Assembly (NCBI GenBank): GCA_963932465.1
Contig: OZ010788.1
Span: forward strand, 200,200,559-200,264,558
Direction of reading: 5' to 3'
DNA length: 64,000 bases
From: Maratus speciosus
Taxonomy: Eukaryota > Arthropoda > Arachnida > Araneae > Salticidae
Part shown: piece by piece, positions 1 to 11,064 of the stretch
Layout of the letters: the number at the start of each line of letters is the position of its first letter
Position numbering within the stretch: the first letter of the stretch is position 1
The notes under the pieces: generated by a model
Seen by the model: the letters and a program-made list of their open reading frames with translations, nothing else
What the model was told of the DNA's origin: nothing
Databases searched by the model: none
Position numbers and translations under genes: made by a program

Positions 1-109
1 TTTTGTTTTTATAATACACGTGATTTGAAAACGTAAGCCGCTTTTATTTTGAAATCAATTTGCTTGGAGATTCTGGTGGCAGTGAATCCTTTCAACATTT
101 CAGCAACAG

Positions 110-385
110 ACTTGACTTCCCCGATAAAGGGTTAAATCTATGATTACAAAATTTTCTATTAAATGCTGAGCCATACAAAGTTTTGATTTTTGATAATGCA
201 ACGTATGTTAATCCAACTGAAGTTTCCTTATCACCAATATCTACAACAGCTTTATACAGAGTAAAACCTCAAGATTTATGAATTGTAGTAGCAAAAGCTA
301 GAGGCTATTGCTTGTAGCGCCATCTATCGTTTCTATTTGTAACTAAAATTGGAAATCGCAGCATAAAAACTCCTGACACCTTACA
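110..385 (-). pseudogene. Helitron/Pif1-like helicase remnant
   Basis: On the minus strand this stretch encodes a piece of the C-terminal superfamily-1 helicase region shared by Pif1 and by Helitron Rep/Hel proteins. I read PLAFATTIHKS, a stop codon (plus-strand 269-271) where the family has Gln, GFTLYKAVVDIG, then GLTYVALSK. In the family these blocks form the late helicase motifs used in ATP hydrolysis and DNA binding. A second stop lies at 305-307, just before PLAFATT, and the frame decays below about 120. No Rep nuclease or earlier helicase motif is visible, partly because the window begins here. It is therefore a dead fragment. A Helitron or Helentron origin is favoured over a host Pif1 gene because of the decay and the repeat-rich setting, but the piece is too short to decide. 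Confidence 0.72.
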
Positions 386-922
386 TAAACCTCGTGCATT
401 TTTTTTTTTTTTTTAAATATCTGTTACCGTTTTCAAGTTATTGAATAGGTTAGGAACAAGTTATTTTAAAATCCATCAGTCATTTTTGGGACACCCGGTA
501 CATGTTATCTCTTAAACATGACGTCATTTTAATTGGAAATAGCATCCTGCTGTAAAAAGCCCTTCAGTTTAAACTTGAAATTCACTTCATCTCGTGTTTA
601 AAAATTGAAATTCAAAAATATGTTTTTTTTTATTCTTTTATTCACAATTCTTTAAAAAAATGTCGAGTCATAACATATTTTGACATAATTTTAAATTACT
701 CTCTTGAACTGGAAGTGCTTTTTCAGTATTTTTATTGTAATTGCCGAGACAAAACAATCAATAAAAAATTCCATTTTGCGTATATAAAGTCGTTGTCATA
801 CGTTGAAGCGTTTCACTTCTTTCCGATATCAAGGGCATTATAGAGGATTATAGAGATTGCTGAATTATATGAAGATTCGCTTGGCTATTGCTAACAGTAA
901 AATGTTTTAACACATTAACCCA
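386..922. other. AT-rich spacer, no gene seen
   Basis: No coding signal. It holds a T-run near 398-414, an isolated mariner-like terminal motif GGGACACCC at 489-497 with no visible partner, and a perfect TGACGTCA octamer at 519-526. Confidence 0.6.
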
Positions 923-1146
923 TTAACACGTTCACTGCCGCAAAAAGTAAGAATTTTCAAATTTCTACTTGAAAGTCATTTGCCACCACAAATTCTGAAA
1001 GGTAAATTTCGCTTTACAAATACAGCGAAATTTCTGCCAATAAATAAGGCAATTTTTTTTAAAAGATAATTGTGGGAAAGTAATAAATTAAAGCCACGAA
1101 TGTTAAAGCTACGAGTGTACTCGTATCGTGGCAGTCAACGTGTTAA
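923..1146. mobile_element. TTAA-flanked MITE with right-side palindrome
   Basis: The 224-bp element is bounded by TTAA on both sides. The left end reads TTAACACGTTCACTGCC and the right end reads the same inward with one mismatch, giving a 17-bp terminal inverted repeat. A hairpin ACGAGT-GT-ACTCGT sits at 1111-1124, about 20 bp from the right end, with no counterpart at the left. Internal text (GCGAAATTTCTGCCAATAAAT) also occurs in the 47106-47316 element, inverted, so both belong to one family. No ORF. TTAA target use and the one-sided subterminal palindrome are piggyBac-type features. Confidence 0.85.
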
Positions 1147-1329
1147 GAACAAGCATGTTTTATAGGAATTTTATTCAGTTTACACCCCTTTTTGTTAAAC
1201 ACTTACTTTTACTTTATGAATCACAGAACTGTGTTAATGAAATAAGGCTAATTTTATTTTTCATTTTTACTGGGAAAAAATAATTTAAAAAATCACAAAC
1301 ATAATGTTGCGAAAACTCAACGTCAGTCT

Positions 1330-1502
1330 TTAATGGATCAGGGGTGGGCGAGTGGCTGATTTTCACCGCTATATTTTAATAGTATTCCTCGCCTTTTTAA
1401 GTCGCAGAAATTCTGTCATTAAATAAGGTGAAGAATGCTATAAAAATTTAGTGGTAGCATTCAGCCATTTGTGGCGGAGCGCTTGCATCTCTGATGGGTT
1501 AA
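1330..1502. mobile_element. Degenerate TTAA MITE (older copy)
   Basis: The left end TTAATGGATCAGGGGTG and the inverted right end TTAACCCATCAGAGATG agree at most positions. Internal wording (GCAGAAATTCTGTCATTAAA) is related to the 923-1146 element. Its right TTAA (1499-1502) also serves as the left TTAA of the next element. It is clearly decayed. Confidence 0.5.
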
Positions 1503-1723
1503 CCGCCGAAACTATAAGGTAGGGATCTTCAACTTTTTTGCTGAAAAAGCTTTCCACCACAAATTTTCAAAGATAATTTTCGCTTCATGTAATAGTCAAA
1601 GTTTCTGTTATTAAATAGCAACATTTTTTTAATTGAAAAATAGTGGTAGTTCGATAGTTATTTTAAGCATGCGCATTTATTTTTACCGTTGCGTCAACGC
1701 AACACCAGCGGGTAAGGGTTTAA
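1499..1723. mobile_element. Degenerate TTAA MITE with GTTGCGT palindrome
   Basis: A probable 225-bp element from the shared TTAA at 1499 to the TTAA at 1720-1723. The terminal repeat is poor, but the right side keeps a hairpin GTTGCGT-CA-ACGCAAC at 1688-1703, about 17 bp from the terminal TTAA, the same layout as the better copies. Its interior resembles the two elements to its left. Confidence 0.5.
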
Positions 1724-1864
1724 TGTTGAATTTGAGCAAAAGAAGAATCATAACTCTTCCTTTAACTGCTTGAAGAGTGTGGTGTATTATTTATACCACT
1801 CAATTTTAATCATAACTGTTACCAGAATATTTGAATAAAATTTTACTTTTAAAAAATTGATGGA

Positions 1865-1897
<33 letters not shown>

Positions 1898-2893
1898 GCT
1901 GTGCATTTCTTTATTTTCAAATATTTTTTTTTTCGAAAATTTTTGTGCCAGATCAGCATTACAGAAAGACAATTATTTGTCTCTGAAAGGGATATAAACA
2001 TTATCAGATTCCAGACAAATAACTATTTTCATCTTATTGTAGATTTTTACTTAACAATCGCAATGCATATTTATGACATACGATAGCACACACCATTAGC
2101 AAATATGTATTATCTCATACAATATAAGTAACAATTGTGTTCCATACAAATACTTTTTACGATTTCTTTCTAATAACTCATCGACGAAAGGCGAATACAA
2201 AGGAATAAGAAATAATTCTTCGGGGTGTTTTCCATTCAGTGTAGCGTATTTATCTAAAAACAGTATGCCGTTCACCACACAAACACTCCTTTAAACGTCT
2301 TTCCTTTTTTCTGTAACTATTAATAATCAGTATGGGTGGCCTGTGATATATGTCAGGTAATTACTACCCAGTACGCATTGTGTATTTAATCCAATGGGAA
2401 AAAAGATTTCATATGGATAGCTCTTTAAATGGGAACGCAGGCCACAGTGGTAGATAGAAAATTGAAGGAAAAACTAGACTTTTAAGATGATACTTAAACA
2501 ATGGTTTCTGGTTGCACGATAAACTCGATGTCGCAGATTAGAAAATAACAGATTTGCGTGTGTGATTGGACGTATTTTCTAGAGTAGAAAAATAGCTTAG
2601 ATAAACGTGCTAATAACAGTCAAGTTCAAATGACAGCAATTATATTGTATAAACATAAAATTATTTTGAAATATAATCGTTTACGAGGATGAGGCATTTG
2701 TTTTATTCAGTCTTACATTGTCATTAATGTATTTTTTTGTTTAGTGTCACAAAAGCAGCTTTAATGGCCATGGCACCCTAGACAAGTTTTTTTGCAGTGC
2801 CCCTACAAATCAGCTTAAAAGAAAAAAAAAAGCCATTAGTTATTAATCACGTATTTTGTGTATTTTCTGTCTTTAGCTTTTAGCACCCTAGGT
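1724..2893. other. AT-rich spacer with A30 tract
   Basis: No gene. The notable item is an uninterrupted A tract at 1866-1895. Its poly-Phe and poly-Lys reading frames are artefacts of the tract. Confidence 0.6.
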
Positions 2894-3680
2894 TAGCGTT
2901 GGCGAACCTATGGCACGCGTGCCCTTGATGGCACGTACGGCAATTTCTCTGGCACGCGAAAAATTTGAATTTCATAATTATTTTTTAGATAAAATTAATT
3001 TTTGTTTTTGTTATAACAAGCAAAATTTTGCTTAATATGTACAGACTGCACACATAGTATAATCAGTTTTCATGAAAAAATACTTTAGAAAATTTTCTTT
3101 TTCTGTGATTCTATGTAGCGTTTTCGACAAGTAACTACTTGTCTTTTCTGTAAAAATTTTAAAAGGCTTTACTGCATCAAATGAATTTTATAAAACACTC
3201 ACTGCAATAAAATAACAAAGGAAGCAATTTCGCTCTTTATATTACTAAAATAACAATTCAGGAATCAGGTATAAAGCATTTCCTATGAAACGTACAGCAG
3301 CAGAAACCTCGTTAATAAATTATTACTACCTTTTTAATCCAACTAAAATTATTATACGTTAGATGTTGCATTAATCATACATTAAAGATTACTGAAATAA
3401 AAATTTCCAAAATTGCTTTCCTTCTGTAAGCTCCACATGAACTCTTTTCAATAAAAATTTCATAGAATTAATGGCTAATTTCAATATACAGAATAATCAC
3501 ATTTTGATTTTCGTTTTTATTTGTTTAATGCATGAAAGTGACTGATTCTATTAACCAGTGTTCCGTATAAACGGCATATGTAGCAATATGTTCTTTTTTT
3601 AAAGTTTGGCACTTTACAATATTGATAGATATTGTTTCTTAATTTTTGGCACGGGTATGTGAAAAGGTTCGCCATCCCTG
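2894..3680. mobile_element. Non-autonomous hAT-type element, 8-bp target duplication
   Basis: The 787-bp element is flanked by the direct repeat CCCTAGGT at 2886-2893 and 3681-3688. Its ends are inverted repeats: the left reads GTTGGCGAACCT and the right, inverted, reads GATGGCGAACCT. Eight-base duplications and short imperfect inverted repeats are the hAT signature. Just inside the left end is a perfect 12-bp palindrome GGCACGCGTGCC, and further GGCACG motifs follow in the subterminal region. There is no ORF, so it would depend on a transposase from elsewhere. Confidence 0.85.
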
Positions 3681-3802
3681 CCCTAGGTGATCGCCCTGCC
3701 TAAGACGTCCTTCAAAGAGGAATTCTCTATTACGTTATTGACTGAACAGTTGAAACAATATATCTCGCATTCAATTTCGTCCGGCCAAAATTTCTACTTA
3801 CA

Positions 3803-4791
3803 AGGGAACCACTTTTGGTGTTGCTCGCACCTAGCATTAAGACCTGGTGCATTTTAAAGCCCTATATTATGAAGTTTGAGAATCGATAAAATTTTTCTGT
3901 TAAAATAATATTTCTTGATTTTACAGCAGCATAACTTTCTGAAAATGCAATTTTCGAGACTACTTATCGGACTATTAACATTGATTTTTTTTTAAAGAAA
4001 AGCATTTAAAAATAAAAATTAGTTAATAATAAGTATAAAATATTGAAAAAAGTTTGAAAATTCCTTGAAAAACCCACAAATTTGATTTTGAAAAATTGCA
4101 ACTTTATATTCATATTTTTGGCGGGGAAACGGTTGGCGTTTATTTTCAAAAGTAGAGCTTTCCGGCAACCCTAGCCAAATGTCATAGCTGAATTTGTAAT
4201 AGCTAAAAATTGCAATGTCCGATATATTTCGCCGCAGTAATTTTTCTAAATTGTGTAAAAATATTAATTTACTTTATGATTACTTTTGCCAAAGGACCAT
4301 TTAATACAGCAACATTTCATTTTAAACATTCGAAACTTTATTTCATTTGATTTCAAAAGACAAGAGTTTGCTTATTTTGTATTTCACTAAAAAATAGTTT
4401 TCAATGATCTTCGAAGCTTTTATAGAATTATATTTATTACTTATGTATTTATCGTCTGCATAGAAAAAAAAAATAAAAACCTAATATTTGTTTCTTATGC
4501 TATCAATTATGAAAAAGAAATATCATATAATTCTAGTAATATGATCTGTACATTTTCTCTTTGGATAAAGCGGGCGGAAAAATTGCAGCGCCATATTTGG
4601 CGACTTAACTCACTTTTGGCGTGAAATAAACAAATAAATATGTAATAATAAAAAATTAAAAGTATAAAAAAGTATATAAAATATTATTTTAACAGAGAAA
4701 TTTTTTCTTGGTTCTCTAACTTTTATGTATAGGACTACAAAACGCACCAGGTCTCGATGCTAGGTGCGAGCAACACCAAAAGTGGTTCCCT
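3803..4791. mobile_element. 989-bp DNA transposon with ~65-bp TIRs
   Basis: Both ends read AGGGAACCACTTTTGG inward and continue as an inverted repeat for about 65 bp. The first 35 or so bases are identical, followed by scattered changes. The interior is AT-rich without an ORF. I see no convincing target-site duplication (left flank CTTACA, right flank GGTTAG), so I do not assign a superfamily. Confidence 0.8.
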
Positions 4792-4989
4792 GGTTAGTAT
4801 TGCTGCACAAAATTAAAGAGAAAACTTTAAGTATGAATCAATACTTAACGAAAAATTATGCATCAACAAAAATTAAGAAAATAAATTTACCTAAGAGGTT
4901 TTTACGTTAGAAAATAAAATTTATCGCAAATGCTTATTAAACTGCAAATAAAAAAAAAATGGGAAAAAAGAATTTCTCCTCGAAATGGC

Positions 4990-5277
4990 GTATTAGACTT
5001 AAATAAAATTCTTTCATACATAAAAATTTATCCTTGCTGGGATATTTATTTTATTCAAACCTTACAAACTTTTACGCCAACATCTAATATTAGTTCAAAA
5101 AAATTTTACTGCTCACTAGAGCAAACTCAGCTTTCAACATGCTGCCGGAAACTGCATTCACATATACAGCTCAATTGTGGGGAATTATATCATCTTAATA
5201 TTTTCCGCATAAGAGAGATAGTAAAACAGAATTCTATTAAAAAGAAAACCATAGAAAGTATTTTGGCTAAATTATGA
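4990..5277 (+). pseudogene. Probable hAT transposase C-terminal remnant
   Basis: An open frame from 4930 (115 codons, stop at 5275-5277) ends in sequence whose order of residues follows the hAT C-terminal dimerisation region. YPCWDIYFIQTLQTFTPTS stands where the family has a leucine-rich stretch then TLPVSTA. ISSKKFYCSLEQTQ stands where it has the ER-F-S-L-R block. ELYHLNIFRIRE stands where it has the L-LL-IHR segment, followed by a lysine-rich tail with IIxxFA-like spacing (IESILAKL). The conserved acidic and arginine residues are largely lost, so it is a decayed fragment. The Met at 4930 has no special support. Other hAT-type material lies upstream (2894-3680), but I cannot show they belong together. 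The call rests on pattern only. Confidence 0.45.
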
Positions 5278-5339
5278 ATGCAGTGTCAACTTTTTTGCGG
5301 CGAATCTTATCAATAAACAGAGAATGAAAATATACTAAA

Positions 5340-8300
5340 AACTAGCAAACCCCGCGGCTTTGCTCGCGTAATATTTGAAATATGCCAAGTGATATTTATA
5401 TGTCTAATTTTTATCAAAAGGTACTAACTAAATTTTTATTTTATTAAAAGGTAATATTTTATTTTATTAAAAGGTACTTATTACTTTTAGGAATAATTCA
5501 AAAATTACTATTTAAAACACAGTTTGACTAACCATCATTATTACACTGTATTAGGCAGAAATGAGACTTAAATTAATAAAATGAAATAAAACTAAATAAA
5601 TGATAATTTAGAAAATATTTTGAAACTTTTATGCTCAATTAATACGCTCATTTCAGTATTCATTTGAAGTTTTGAATTTTTTAGAAACCATCTTCTTACA
5701 TCTTAAAACTAACCACCATGTCGAATTCCAAGTCCTACCACTTCTCTTAACATAAAGGGCTATATTGAAACAGGAACTGTCGCCATTAATTTGCCAACAT
5801 TAATTTTGAAATCGGTTTGTTATTTCCTAATATTCCACAGAAACGTAATTTAAAAATCTTTTAAAGCCCTTTTTTAGAACGTTTGTTGTTCCTGTGAACC
5901 CCAGGTGGTAGAATCACCGGCATAAAATGTAGCCTGTGTAGGATCAGAAACTGTTACCACTGATTCGCAACTATTACTTTTATAATCGGTTTATATTCCC
6001 TGAAATTGCATAGAATCGTAATTTAGAACTTTTTTAGAATGCTTTTCGCATCTCCCCTTCGCTTCACCCCTTTTTAATTCGAATTTATTTTCGACGTTCC
6101 TTCGAGGGCATTTATATTTTATAAGTAACTACCATGTCATATATAAAGTTTCTAGCCTTTTCAGTATCACAGAAATCGCAATTTAGAAAGTTTTTAGCTC
6201 CTGCAACCCTCTGGTGGAAGTGGAACAGACATAAAATATAGCTTATGTTTGAGCAGGTTCTATCACCAAAATTTGTCATCATTATATTTTTAGTCGGTTT
6301 GGTAATTTATAAGTTTGCTTAAAAATTGTAATTTATAACGATTTTCACTCACTTCATTTTTTTTAAATTTGGAATTTTCTTTCGACTGTTCTTAGAAAGC
6401 AGTTGCATCTTGTAAGTAAATACCATGCCATACTTCAAAGTGTTAGACCCCTCAGTTGTGCCAAAAATGCAAATTAGAACATGTTTTGCTTTTGCAACCC
6501 TCAGATGATAGTGACAGCAACATAAAATATAACCTATGTTATAGCAGGGACTGTCACCTTTGATTTGCAACCATTACTTATGAAATAGCTTTGGTATTTC
6601 CTTAGATTGAGTAGAAATCGCAATTTAGAACGTTTTTAGGACGCGTTTCGCGCATTTTTTAAATTTCCAATTTTTTCGAAACTGTTCTTAAAGATCATTT
6701 ATAGCTAATAAATATGTACCTTGCCTAATTTTAAGTTGCTAGCCCCTACCGATCACAAAAATCGAAATTTAGAACGCTTTTTTGCTCCTGCAACGTCTTG
6801 GTGATAGTGATACCGATATAAAATATCATCTATGTTAGAGCAGAGGCTGTCAGCATCAATTTACTACCATCACGTTTGAAACCAGATTCATTCTCCCAGA
6901 GATATTGCCGACAAATCGGCATCTAGAGCGTTTTTAGAACTCTTTTCTCGCATTTTGCTCCTGCATCTCCTCTGGGGTAGTGGAAACAGATATAAAATAT
7001 AGCCTATCTTGGAGCAAGATCTGTCACCATCATTTTTACACCATTGTATTTGAAATCGGTTCAGTACTTCATGAGATTGCATAGAAATTGCAATTTAGAA
7101 AGTTTTTTATAACGCTTTTTGCGCATTTTGACCCCCTTTTAACTTTCGATTTTTTTAGGAAATGCCCTTAGAGATCATTCATATCTTATAACTAACTACC
7201 ATTCCAAATTTCACTATTCTAGGCCCTTCCGTAACGCAAAAGCCGCAATTTAGAACGTTTTTTGCTCCTGCACCCCCTTTGGGGTAGTGGCACCGACATA
7301 AAACATCGCCTATGTTGGAGCAAGGGTTTTCACCATCATTTTGACGCCATTATTTTTTAGATCGGTTAGGTATTTCCTGAGATTGTGTAGAAACCACCAT
7401 TAGAACTTTTTTTAGAACGCTTTTCGCGCATTTTCACTCGTTTAAAATTTCGAATTGTTTAAGAACTGTTCTTAGAAATCTTTTATATCTAATAAGTAGC
7501 TAATATTTCAAATTTTGTATTTCTAGGGCCTCCGGTAACGCAAAAATTGAATTTTTAGAACGTATTTTGCTCCTGCACCCCCTTTGGGTTAGTGGCACCG
7601 ACATAAAACATAGCCTGTGTTGGAGCAAGTGTTGTCACCGTCATTTTAACACCCTTATTTTGACACCATTATTTTTTAAATCGGTTTGGTATTTCCTGAG
7701 ATTGTGTAGAAACCACCATTTAGAACGTTTTTTAGAACGATTTTCGCGCATTTTCACCCCTTTCAAACTTCGAGTTGCTTAAGAACTGTTCTTAGAAATC
7801 CTTTATATCTAATAAGTAGCTAATATTTCAAATTTCATGTTTCTAGGCCCTTCAGTAACACATAAATTGCATTTTTAGAACGTTTTTTGCTCCTGCACCC
7901 CCTTTGGGGTAGTGACACCGACATAAAACATAGCCTATCTTGGAGCAAGTGTTGTCACCATCATTTTGACATCAATATTTTTGAAATCGGTTTGGTATTT
8001 CCTGAGATTGTGTAGAAACTACCATTTAGAACGTTTTTTAGAACGCTTTTTGTGCATTTTCACCCCTTTTAAATTTCGAATTGTTTAAGAACTGTTCTTA
8101 GATATCATTTATATCTTATAAGTAACTATTATTCAAAATTTCATATTCCTAGGCCCTTCAGTAACGCTAAAATCGCATTTTTAGAACGTTTTTCGCTCCT
8201 ACACCCCCTTTGGGGTAGTGGCACCGACATAAAACATAGCCTATCTTGGAGCAAGCGTTGTCACCATCATTTTGACACCAATACTTTTTAAATTGGTTTG

Positions 8301-8672
8301 TTATTTCCTGAGATTGTGTAGAAACTACCATTTAGAACGTTTTTTAGAGCACTTTTTGTGCATTTTCATCCCTTTTAAATTTCGAATTGTTTAAGAACTG
8401 TTCTTAGACATAATTTATATCTTATAAGTAACTAATATTCAAAATTTCATATTTCTAAGCACTTCAGTAACGCTAAAATCGCATTTTTAGAACGTTTTTT
8501 GCTCCTACACCCCCTTTGGTGTAGTGGCACCGACATAAGATATAGCCTATGTTCTAAGTTGGACTAACACCATCATTTTGATACCATTACTTTTGGAATC
8601 GGTTCGGTAGTTCCAGAGCTTATCTCCGACAAATAAACAATTTTTTCCTCTTTATAATAGGAGTATAGATTA
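5340..8672. mobile_element. Compound repeat element enclosing the 305-bp array
   Basis: The left boundary is marked by a GC-rich motif ACCCCGCGGCTTTGCTCGCG at about 5349-5368. The right boundary is marked by CTCTTTATAATAGGAGTATA at about 8649-8668, after the last tandem unit. Similar paired end motifs border dispersed elements in other arthropods as I remember them, but I do not assign a superfamily. Nearly all of the inside is the tandem array listed separately. Confidence 0.45.
5640..8630. repeat. ~305-bp tandem repeat, about ten units
   Basis: The landmark GCTCCTGCACCCCCTTTGG recurs in register at 5888, 6197, 6488, 6784, 6957, 7264, 7569, 7889, 8195 and 8501. Spacing is mostly 291-320 bp (about 306 in the right half). 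The 6784-6957 unit is a 173-bp deletion form. Each unit also carries TTAGAACGTTTTTTAGAACG, ACCGACATAAAACATAGCC and GAAATCGGTTTGGTATTTCC. Units on the right are very alike and those on the left diverge, which suggests recent expansion from the right. Short ORFs inside recur with the units and are not genes. Confidence 0.92.
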
Positions 8673-9510
8673 CATTTTTTTTTCAAGAAATATTTTGTAA
8701 AATTTTTGATGTATTGAGTTATCTCAGTTTTAACAACGGAAACGCATGGATACTGATGATTACGATATCGTTTTCACTGGCGAAACCTTTTCATACATTA
8801 TCACGTTCCAGCTGCTAATTACTCTAAAATGTTAATATTCAAGTAAAAAAATATAAAATACATCAAAATCGATTTTGGTTTTCTTAAGTTATCTCGCTTA
8901 TCTCGCACTCGAGAAATTTTTATTGAACTATATACGTTCGTTAGCTCCTACTTTTATACAGAGAAACAGCCATTTTACATCTCCTGCACCCAAGAATACG
9001 CACTAAGAAAAAATTGAAAACTATTGCTAGATTTCAATCTCAGATATCGTAAATTTTACATTTGTAAAAAGATTAAATTTTACTGTTTTCATTCCTGATT
9101 TTTAGCTCAATTTACTTCATAGAAGAAAATAAAGGACGTTTTTGCAAATTAATACTGAAGTATTTTAAAGCCGTTAAGTGTCATTATTATGTCCCTGAAA
9201 CCAAGAACTTAAAATGTCAACTGTAATAACATTTCTCACGTTGAGCCTATTTTAGGGCTAAACAACAACGATTGAAACCTTATGGGGGATTATTCTGAAA
9301 TCAATCTCAAACCTTTTTGAAAATTAGGAAGACCTCCATACCTCGTCCAGGTTGAGCGGTGTCTAAAAACACGTTAATTTGCTATATTCTAAAAAGAAGA
9401 AAGAAAAATAGCTGCAAAACATGCAATTCAATAGTCCTCTGAAAATGAACATTATTTTAAGAAAAGGACTCATTGACTTTAAATAGACATTTAAAGCGCT
9501 TTTAATTCAA
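8673..9510. other. AT-rich spacer, nothing recognised
   Basis: No gene, tandem repeat or terminal repeat was recognised here. Confidence 0.5.
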
Positions 9511-9980
9511 TACAAGTCGAAAAGTGTGTCAAATCAAGTACGTTCGTACTATAATTAGGTTTATAAATATTCAGATCTTGGTGCAATAACTGTTGCACTC
9601 TTATCCAAAAATGCATGAATACAAAATTTATTACCATTATACATATTAAATTCAGTAATACGGAAATTATAGGACTCCATCTTAAATAGGACGTTATCAC
9701 CATGGAAACCTAGAATCATTACCTATCATGGGATATCACATTGAATTAATTACGTATGATAGGATTTAATAGAATGAAGAAAACATTTACTAATATCTTA
9801 TTAAGTTTTGATTAGGTTTTCTTAAAATTTAAAATGACAAAATTCTGCAACGATTATATATATTTAATTTCAAACCATTCAGTTGGGTAGTTTTTGCGCA
9901 TTTGTTGTATTCGGACAGACGGACGGACCAGGCGACGACTATTGGTACTACGTATTTATATAATTATGAACGCACCTAAA
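9511..9980 (+). mobile_element. Helentron-like non-autonomous element, subfamily B
   Basis: The head (ACAAGTCGAAAAGTG then a worn form of the GTGCGTTCGTACTATA block) and tail (CGACTATTGGTACTACG, then TACGAACGCACCT with one change, then AAAAA) match the other copies of this family in the window. The middle (CAGATCTTGGTGCAATAACT) is shared with the copies at 61146 and 62638 but not with those at 38599, 40498 and 49081. No ORF. Confidence 0.8.
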
Positions 9981-10225
9981 AATGTCATAGCCGCCATCCA
10001 TCCATTTTCCACCACCATCGAAAAATAAAAGAAAGACAAATTTTCAAAAATGGATGGATGAACGTAAAAATTTGTAGAATTTACGCCATTTTGTGTAATC
10101 GTAGAAAAATATTTAAATTTCTGAAAATATTTAAGTTTTCTGATCGTTTTATTTTAAATATGAGACCACTGTTGCCAACGGAACATTTGACCTTTTATAT
10201 ACCTTTTATATTTGACTTTTTTTTA

Positions 10226-10567
10226 CCACTGTAAAAAAACCACTGTAGATTTGCCAGAACAAACTCGATCACAGTGAATGTGCTGTATCTTTTTTTGGTT
10301 TCCTGACTATATTAACATGGAAAATACAGTAGTTGCGTAAAATTAACAGCACAATGTGCTGGCAATTTGGAAGCATTTTTTTTACAGCACAAACTGCTGG
10401 CGTCCAAATTGCCAGCACATTGTGCTGTTAATTTTACGCAACTACAGTATTTTCCATGTTAATATAGTCAGGAAACCAAAGAAAGATACAGCACATTCAC
10501 TGTGATCGAGTTTGTGCGCGAGATGAACAGTACTTTGTACTGTAAAAATGCCGTTTTTTTTACAGTG
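10226..10567. mobile_element. Foldback MITE with 113-bp inner arms
   Basis: The outer ends CACTGTAAAAAAA (10227) and its inverted partner near 10554-10567 are bordered by TA. Inside lies a nearly perfect inverted repeat: arm 10259-10371 pairs with 10403-10515 around a 31-bp loop. The arms include AACAGCACAATGTGCTGGC. A transcript would fold into a hairpin of over 110 bp. TA borders suggest a Tc1/mariner-mobilised MITE. No ORF. Confidence 0.88.
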
Positions 10568-10646
10568 TATGGATAAGAAATTACTCATGTTACTGAAGAA
10601 AACACACCAAATACTGTGGATTCTTTATCATAAGGATTCTTTATCA

Positions 10647-10667
10647 TATTATATCAATGATATAATA
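10647..10667. repeat. Short perfect palindrome
   Basis: TATTATATCA, one base, TGATATAATA. It sits beside a direct duplication of GGATTCTTTATCATA (about 10618-10647). No function inferred. Confidence 0.8.
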
Positions 10668-11064
10668 AGGATCCCCTATATTATATCATTAACAGTATTC
10701 ATACAGGTGTCAAATGGCACCATTTAAAAGATAGCGATTTATATTTATTTTATTTCTAATTTTTAGATTAAAACAATCACAAATCATTTTAATACATTGA
10801 ATACTTTTCTTATACTTATTAGATTTAAAAATTGCAAGTAAAATAAGCATGAACCGCGATGGCGTAACTGATTTTAGGTCTTTTCACCTGATTCTAAGGG
10901 TGATTTGAGCTAGCGTCTTGGGGGAAATCTTAAGTAAAGGTTAGCAACACTGTCTTATATAGTTTTTCTGGCATCGAATATTTATATGATAAAGGAAAAG
11001 GAAATGAAGTATTTCATAAATACTTGAGTGGTTTATGTCTAAAATGATGATAGACAGATATGTA

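Noticed and set aside
1787..2086. Two overlapping 61-codon frames
   Set aside because: They read through the A30 tract and nearby T runs; chance openings.
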